A program made the translations under genes and the position numbers. From positions 48,225,995 to 48,289,994 of the forward strand of contig NC_085140.1 in NCBI RefSeq assembly GCF_024139115.2: a DNA stretch of 64,000 nt, read 5' to 3'. The stretch comes from Armigeres subalbatus (lineage: Eukaryota; Arthropoda; Insecta; Diptera; Culicidae). The notes under the pieces are model-generated. The model was not told the DNA's origin, ran no database searches, and saw only the letters and a program-made list of their open reading frames with translations. Numbering within the stretch: the first letter of the stretch is position 1; each line of letters begins with the position of its first letter. Positions 38,501-47,500 of the stretch are shown here, piece by piece.

Positions 38501-41500
38501 GAGGATTCTTCAGCACAATAATGGTGGAGTGTAATGGGTTTGGAATGTCGAATGTCGAAGTCCACTTGTTTTTATATCAGCATTTGATGCTGCTGGCGAT
38601 TTTTGCATAACCATCAAAGTTCATCAAAGATAAAAAAAATCGAAGATCGAAGTGCGCCGCGCTAGAGAGTAGAAGTGTTTTTTTTTGCAACTAGGGGAAC
38701 TGTACCAGTTTTCGCCATGTTCCAAATTTGGCCAATTTTGCGAATAACTCAAAAAATAAAGCAATTCGCGAGGGTTTTATTAGTTCCATCAAAAGATATA
38801 TCCCTCACGGTTCAACGCTGCTTTCAACTGATCGATTACTTTGGAAAAATATGTATTAATATGTATATGTAAAATATGTATATGTAGGCACTAGGTTGGC
38901 CAAAACCGGTGCACTTCCCCTATCATTTTTTGTTATAGGGCACTGCACGGACTGCTTCGTCTCTTTCTCGCTGCAAAGAAATTTGAAAACAACAAGGCCA
39001 GTAAACGTCAAAATATATGAGGAACGAAAGAGAAAGATATGTTTCCCTATAGGGCACTGCACGGAAACATCTCTTTCTCTTTCGTTCCTCATAAATTTTG
39101 ACGTTTACTGGCCTTGTTGTTTTCTAATTTCTTTGCAGCGAGAAAGAGACAAAGCAGTCCGTGCAGTGCCCTATTGTTCGGAAAAACAGTTTTCCTTCAT
39201 TGTTTGAGAAAAAGCTTACCATGAAGTGATTAATCTTGAGCATTTGTGAAGTGAGATGTGTTTGCTTCACACAAAACGGACCTAATGCAGAACAACACCT
39301 AGATGAGCGACAGTTACACAGGCACAAAAATGCCTCGTACGGTCGTGATAACGGTCCTTTTTAACATGTAAACGTTTGTACAGATTCCTTGTTTCATGAG
39401 GAACCAAATACTGTTGAAAATATTGAAATGCATGCTACAATAAAACTACACGAGCTATTTTTGCGGCTGTGTAACTGCCGCTCATCTAGGTGTTGTTCTG
39501 CATTAGGACCGTTTTGTGTGAAGCAAACATATCTCTGTGTTATTGATTTTAAGCGTGAAGTCCAGTTCACTTAGGTGAAAATCTCTCTCCAATCACTGTG
39601 AGATGGAGGCCCGGCCTTATTTGCAACCAACGCCAATCATCGAAAAGTGCTCCTGGAAGTGTTCTTTTGTAGCCGTAGTTTTATTACACATAAGTAAATG
39701 GATTGGTTTGGTGAGATTCTTTCAAAATATTTTGTTTTTAGAATTTTCTTCGATAATCGAAAGAATTTTAAATCGGACAACCTTTTTAGGTATCGTTCAA
39801 AATGTTTGACGCGGTGAAGGTTGGTACTCGGATTCTGATGGCTTTTCCGCACACGTGTCCTTTAAGTAGTCTTGTTGTGTAGGGGTTATCACGCCTATCT
39901 AGAGAGTAGAAGCCAACATATTTAACAAAAACAAGATTTTCGTGCGGTCGAGTTGCCGAATGATATGCAATTAATTGTTACCGTTCGAAATTTTAACAGA
40001 ATCAAGTATAAATTTCAAATAATTTGCTGGGACACATGCAAACCAAGTCAAGGTTTTTTAAGAGTTTTTTTTAGGATTTCTTAGTTCTTAGTTCTTAGTT
40101 CCTAGTTCTTAGTTCTCGTAGTTTTCTTAGTTCTCTTAGTTCTCTTAGTTCTCTAAGTTCTCTAAGTTCTCTTAGTTCTCTTAGTTCTCTCAGTTCTCTT
40201 AATCCTCTTTTTTAAAATATTTTTTCTTTTTCGAATTTTCACAATTTTCATCACAGGTAAGTTCTCTTAGTTCTCTTACTTCTCTAAGTTGTCTTACACA
40301 CTTAATTTTTTTCACCGATCTCGGCTGTGCGATTCTCGGCTTAAGTTCGTTTGCTGGAATATTAGCTTAATGGATATATGATTACGGCGTATCAGCAGAA
40401 AGTCAAGAACCGAGCGCTCGGCTGTGCGGATCTCGGCAAAAGAATCAAAAAATGCCGAGCTGAACTGAGTGTGTAGTTCTCTTAGTTCTCTTCATCCTCT
40501 TTCTTTAATCCTTTTTCTTTTTTGATTTTTTAATTAATATTAAGTTCATCACTGGTTAGCTCTCTTAGCTCTTTTAGTTCTCTTGGTTCTTTTAGTTCGC
40601 TTAATCCTCCTTTTTATAGTTATTAAAGTGATTTTTGGATTGAAATTAAGCTCATCACTGGTTAGATCTCTTAGTTTTCTTAGTTCTCTTATTACTCTTT
40701 TTTTTAGTTTTTTAGTTCTCTTAATCTTCATTCAAATGATTTTTAAATTAATATTAAGTTCATCACTAGTTAATTCTCTTAGTTCTCTTAGTTCGCGTAG
40801 TTCCTTTAATTGTCTTAATCCTACTTTTTATATTAATGTCTTTTTTTTTAATTCATATTAAGTTCCGCCATCGGGGGTGACAATGGGTCTGGGGGGTGAT
40901 AATGGGTCATCGCTCTCGCTGGCAGTCTGGAGGTCGTAGAGCAAAATCGTCTTCTTGCCCTCAGATACATTCAATCTATTCTACAAGCATTCTAAGTACT
41001 TGAAACAGTGACCCATTCTCACCCCCATGTCACCCCCGATGACGGGTCATCACTGGTTAGTTCTTTTAGTGTTCTCTTAGTTCTCTTAGTTCTCTTAATT
41101 CTCCTTTTAAAATCTTTTTTCTTTTAGTTTTCTTAATCCTCCTTTTTTATCTTTATTAAATCGATTTTTTATTAATATTAAGTTCATCACTGGTTTATTT
41201 TCTCAGTTCTCTTAATTCTTCTAGTTCTCTTAGTTCTCTTAGCTCTCTTACTTCTCTAAGTTCTATTAGTTCTCTTGGTTCTTTAAATTCTCGCAGTTCT
41301 CTTAATCCTCTTTTTTAAATCTTTTTCTTTTTTCATTTTTAATTACACCCGATTCTTTGGGGGATGCGTTCCGTTTTATAAAAAATCCGTGCTATTTCAA
41401 GAACCCATGTAAACAAATCCGTGTAAAAAAAATCCGTGTGAAAAAAAATCGTGTAAAAAAGAATCGGGTGTAATATTAAGTTTATCATTTTAAGTTTATC

Positions 41501-44500
41501 ATAGGTTATTCTATTGGTTCTTTGAGTTCTCTTAATACTCCTTTTTTATCTTTATTAAAGTGATTTTTCAATTAGTATTAAATTCATCACTGGTTAGTTC
41601 TCTTAGTTCTATTAGTTCTCGTAGTCCTTTTAGTTCTCTTATTTCTCTTAGTTCTTTTAGTTCTCTTAGTTATTTTAGTTCTCTTAATTCTCCTTTTTAT
41701 CTTTATTAAAGTGATTTTTTAATTGATATTAAGTTCTTCACTGGTTAATTCTTTTAGTTCTCTTAGTTCTTGTAGATCTCTCAGTTCTATTAGTTCTTGT
41801 AGTTCTCTCAGTTCTCTTAGTTCTCATAATCCTCTTTTTTTATTCTTTTTTTTTCTTTTTTTCTTTTTTTATTAATATTAATTTCTTCATTGGTTAGTTC
41901 TTTTAATTCTCTTAGTTATTTTAGTTATCTTAGTTCTATTAGTTCTCTTAATTCTCACAGTTCTCTTAATTCTCCTAGTTTTCTTTGTTCTTAGTTCTTA
42001 GTTCTCACCCAGCAAACAATTTATGTTTAATAAGCTAGTCTTTTAGCTGAAGAAGATTATTTTTGGTTGAATAAGCACTCTATCGGTTTTCAATGTTTGT
42101 TGGGTAGTTCTTAATTCTTAGATTTTAGCTCTTAGGTCTTAGTTTTTAGCTCTTAGTTCTTAGTTCTTAGTTCTATGTTTAGTTCTTAGTTCGTAGTTCT
42201 AAGTTCTTCTTTTTTTACTTCCCTCTTTTTTTCTTTCTTCTTTTCATTTCCTTTCTCTTCTTTCTGATTCCTCAATTATTCTATTTTTTTCTTTCTGTTT
42301 CCCTTTTTCATTTGTTCTGCTTCTTTCTTATTTTATTATTAAAATCTTCTTTCATTCTTCTCGATTTCATTTTACTTTCCATTTCCTTCTTTTTTGTTTT
42401 CTTATCTTTTCCTTTCTCTTCTTTCTGATTCCTCAATTATTTTATTTTCTTCTTTCTGTTTTCTTTTTTCATTTATTCTGCTTCTTCGTTTCTTTTTTAT
42501 TATTAAAATCTTCTTTCATTCTTCTCAATTTCATTTCACTTTCCATTTTCTTCTTTTTTTGTTTTCTCCTCTTTTTCCCCTTCTTTTTTCTTTATTTCTT
42601 TTCCATTGTTTTTCTACTTTATTTCTATTTTTTTTCCATTTTTTTTATTTCTTTTTTTTTCGTTCTTTTGACGTAAACTACGTCTAAGGGGAAGACTCGG
42701 ATACAGGGTGACAAATGAAAATTTCCAAATTCGAGACCGTCACGAAATCATGTAAGATTTCAAACGGTAATAGCGCCTTTATCTTCCGATGGATTTTTGA
42801 GATTTATATATCAATCGACTCGGAAATTCTCTACCAATTTGTCAATTATATTGAAACTTTGGGTTATGAACGTTAAAATAGGGTATCGGATCATTTTGGC
42901 AGCACCATCTTTTCTTGTCCGCTAGAGTCTCGTTTCGGCCGTCGCCGTTCAGTGCGGTTGGCTTTTGGACTCTGCTTTTTGTGCGGTGTTTCGCACAAAA
43001 AGTAGAACAATGGAGCCGGACCGACCGCGGTCGAAACAAATGTAACAAAAATACGTAATGTAGTGCTTGCTGTATAAAAAGTGAGGCCGGTAGGGGCATG
43101 TTTGTGCAGGCATGAAACGATCAATTGTTATCAATACCAATGCCCTTGCTATTAATGCAATCATCGCAATGTAATTGCACAAACATGTTTAGATTAAAAA
43201 ACGACTTTGGAAGTATGTTGAGCTTTTTTTTGCAAACTGAAAACAAATAAGGCCGTTACACATATTTATGAAAAATTATGATCTCCGCAAAGTCAATGGG
43301 AGCATTTTTGAGCAAAACAATCCGAAGGGGGGGGGGGAGACATATTTAAAAAAAAACCAAATTTATCCACCAGTGGTGATTATGCCTTTCTCGATTCAAT
43401 GTGTTGAATTCCAATTAGTATGGTAAATGCAACGTAAAATGCCTACATTTTGGCGGTTAAAAGCTTTGATGCGATCATATCACGGTACTTAAGAATTACT
43501 CAACTATGAGAGTAATGGATTGCGTCACGGCTAAATTGATTGATGACTTAAAGTGTGCATGTAAACAGCGTATTTGTTAAAAGAAAAATAGAAATATTAT
43601 TCAAACCGAATGAGCTATTTACAAACAAAAACAATAGTGTCCAACTAGGAAAGTTTCTCCTTCGAATGAAACTAGTTGCACTCGAATCAGTCAAGTCCTT
43701 CTATATGAAACGTGTTTAACATTAAAAAATTCCCGGGGCTACACACATCCACACACACACACACAGACGGACATTTACTCAATTTTTCGAGCTGAGTCGA
43801 TTGGTATATAACACTATGGGTCTCCGAGCCTTCTTTCAAAGTTTGGCTTTTGGAGTGAAATTATAGCCTTCTGGTACAACTTTGTTGTACGAGAAAGGCA
43901 AAAATATTTATATCGGCCTAATAATATTTTGTCCAATTAAATGCGCGCCTGAATCAGAAGGATTTAACTTTGATTCAGGAATTGTGAATGCACTTAAGAT
44001 ATTTTTATAATACGTGGTGCAATCACGTGGTACTTATTGTATACGACAAAAGCTTCGGAACGCATACGTTCTTCAAACGGGCTATATGAGTTACAATAGA
44101 GCTATCACCTTCTTGCTCGCTGATTCAAAAGTCTTGCAATGATATTAATAAAATGGTTGCACGAATATTTTATACATAGTGACACTCAGTGTTGGTAGAA
44201 TCATACTCAAATCTGAATCACCGAGGTTTCATGCACGAGCTAACTCGCCTGCGATTCTGTAAGGGGAGCATCGCGCTTGAGTTTCTCGGCCAGAATCGCA
44301 TCGCTTCGCTCACTCACCGAAAAATGATTTCGTTCTAAAAAGCGTCAAAACGCAATCGAGGCATATGTTTGGTTTATATGTGCAATTAGCCATTGTTTTA
44401 GACGAAAAACAGTTGATTCACTGCATTCAACAATGAAGAACACGTAAATATTATGCAATGATGCAAATTGCTATTCGAATCATAAGCAAATCTCTAGGGC

Positions 44501-47500
44501 ATGATTCTGATGGGATTTGACTCACGCATGGTTTGAATCGCCAACAATTTTCATATCTTAAGATACGCTTGTTTTGTTCGAAATTAGTGACATAAGTAAT
44601 CAAATGAAATTTCTAAAAATATTCATGCTTGATGGCACTACAATCCTCAATGAACAAAACTGCCTTACGTAGTTTACGTTGGGCGGTTGTGTCTTGTACA
44701 TAACCCTTCTGATTTTTCTTATTATTTTTCTGCCTTTTGATTGCTTTTTTTCATTATTCTCTTCCTTTTTCACCTCTTTTTTCCATCTTCTTTTTTTTTG
44801 TACTCCTAATATCCCACTTCTTAATTTTATTCCTTATGCATCATTCATTTTTCGATTCATTTATTTATTTATTATCAGACTAAGGCCGGAGTGGCCTGTG
44901 CTGCACATAAAAGTCTTCTCCATTCAGCTCGGTCCATGGCTGCACTTCGCCAACCACGCAGTCTGCGGAGGGTCCGCAAATCGTCCTCCACCTGATCGAT
45001 CCACCTTGCCCGCTGTGCACCTCGCCTTCTTGTTCCCGTCGGATCGTTGTCAAGAACCATTTTCACCGGATTACTGTCCGACATTCTGGCTACGTGCCCG
45101 GCCCACCGCAGTCGTCCGATTTTCGCGGTGTGAACGATGGATGGTTCTCCCAACAGCTGATGCAACTCGTGGTTCATTCGCCTCCTCCACGTACCGTCCG
45201 CCATCTGCACCCCACCATAAAACTCCCAGGTCGCGTTGGTCCTCCACGAGCATCGTCCAGGTCTCGTGCCCGTAGAGAACTACCGGTCTAATAAGCGTTT
45301 TGTAGATAGTCAGTTTGGTACGGCGGCGAACTCTATTCGATCGGAGCGTCTTACGGAGTCTAAAGTACGTACGATTTCCAGCCACTATGCGCCTCCGAAT
45401 TTCTCTGCTGGTATCGTTATCGGCGGTCCCCAGTGAGCCCAAGTACACGAATTCTTCAACCACCTCGATTTTGTCATCACCGATAGAAACTCGTGGTGGG
45501 TGGCTTACATTTACCTCTCTTGAGCCTCTTCCTATCATGTACTTCGTCTCCGACGTATTGATGACTAGTCCAATCCGTTTAGCTTCGCTTTTCAGTCTGA
45601 TGTAGGCTTCCTCCATCCTCTCAAAGTTACGTGCCATGATATCAATGTCGTCGGCGAGACCAAATAACTGGACGGACTTTCCATATCCCTGCCCTTCGTA
45701 TTACTCCCTCCAAAGCGATGTAGAATTGCAGACACGAAAGGCCATCACTTTGCCGTAACCCTCTATGCGTTTCGAAGGGACTCGAGAATGTCCCTGAAAC
45801 TCGAACTACGCACATCACCCGATCCATCGTCGCCTTGATCAACCGTATCAGTTTATCCGGAAATCCGTTTTCGTGCATTAGCTGCCATAGCTGGTCCCGA
45901 TCGATTGTATCATATGCGGCTTTGAAGTCGATAAATAGATGATGTGTGGGCACGTTGTATTCGCGGCATTTCTGCAATACCTGACGTATGGCAAACACCT
46001 GGTCCGTGGTGGAGCGTTCGCCCATAAAACCCGCCTGGTACTGCCCCACGAACTCCCTTGCAGTTGGTGCTAGTCGACGGCATAAAATTTGGTAGAGTAC
46101 CTTGTAGGCGGCGTTCAGCAATGTGATTGCGCGGTAGTTGCTACAATCCAGCTTATCGCCCTTTTTGTAGATGGGACACACGACACCTTCCATCCACTCC
46201 TGCGGCAGAACCTCATCCTCCCAAACCTTGGTAATCACCCAGTGCAGCGCTCTAGCCAGTGCCTCACCACCGTGTTTAAACAGCTCTCCTGGTAGTTGGT
46301 CAACTCCAGGGGCTTTGTTGTTTTTCAGCCGGCCGATCTCCTCCTGGATTTCCTGGAGATTCGGAGCCGGAAGTCTCATGTCCTGCGCGCGTGCTCCATG
46401 TACATTAGAGTGGGGCGCAGTTGGATGGAAAAACGCAAACTTCGTCCGATCAAGTGAGATCAAGGTTTTTCTGAATCGTTTTGGGACCCCAATCAACTGT
46501 GCAACATATGGGCTCGATTGGTTGCAACCTCGCATGCCGCATCGCGTTTTAAATTTACATGGAGATTAGTATGGGAAAACGTACTTTTTTACATTTTTGC
46601 TCTTAGCGGCTTCAATTAATCATCAATCACGTGACTCAATACGTTAGTATATAGTCTGGAAGATACCGAAAGACTTTGCCGAAGAAGGTACGTAGCTGGA
46701 AGGTCTACAAAAAATGTTATTACGTTTCAAAAATTGATTGTTCAAACCATATGCAAGAAATCAGTGTTTCTGCCAGCACTACCGGACGACCTATGGATAT
46801 CGAAGGTCAAAAACCCATCTTCCTTCTTATCGGATTTTTTTCTTTGTGAAATAATTCCGGATAGCTCCCATTAGCTCTAAAGCCCTATAAGATCAATTAT
46901 TTTGAAATAACACTTAGTTAAATTATTGGTCTACTTAGTACGGCAGTGCTGGCAGAATAAACGATTTTTTGCATATGGTTTGAAGACTCAATGTTCGAAG
47001 CGTTATAACTTTTTTCGTGGACGTTCCAGCAACGTGCCTTCTTCAGCAAAGTTTTACGGCATCCTTTGGGCTATACTTTAGCGTATTGTGCCACTTGGTT
47101 AACGATGAACTGAAACCTCTAGTAGTCAAAATGCAAAAATATACGTTCTCCCATACTAATTTCCATACAAACTTCAAACGCGTTGCGGAAAGCGAGGAAG
47201 CAACCAATCGGTCCCAAATTCTGCACAGTTGTTCAGGACCCAGAATGGCTTCGAAAAAACATTGATTTGAAAAAATGACCATGACGCCCCACTCTAATGT
47301 ACATGTCCATACCGACACCGTTGTCTGCCACATCGCCATTCAGGTGCTCTTCGTAGTGCTGCCGCCACCTTTGGATCACCTCACGCTCGTTTGTAAGAAG
47401 GTTCCCGTTTATGTCCTTACACATATCGGGCTGTGGCACGTGGCCCTTACGTGAACGGTTCAACTTCTCATAGAACTTTCGTACGTTATTAGCGCGGTAC

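Larger units (their letters stand above)
40075..42200. repeat. AGTTCTCTT (9-bp) satellite with higher-order units
   Basis: Runs of the nonamer AGTTCTCTT alternate with a spacer reading AATCCTCCTTTTTATCTTTA then TTAATATTAAGTTCATCACT. The spacer recurs near 40529, 40645, 40750, 41175, 41570, 41725 and 41875, giving a higher-order period of about 100-160 bp. Four unrelated MITE-like inserts interrupt the array. Frames are artefacts. Confidence 0.93.
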
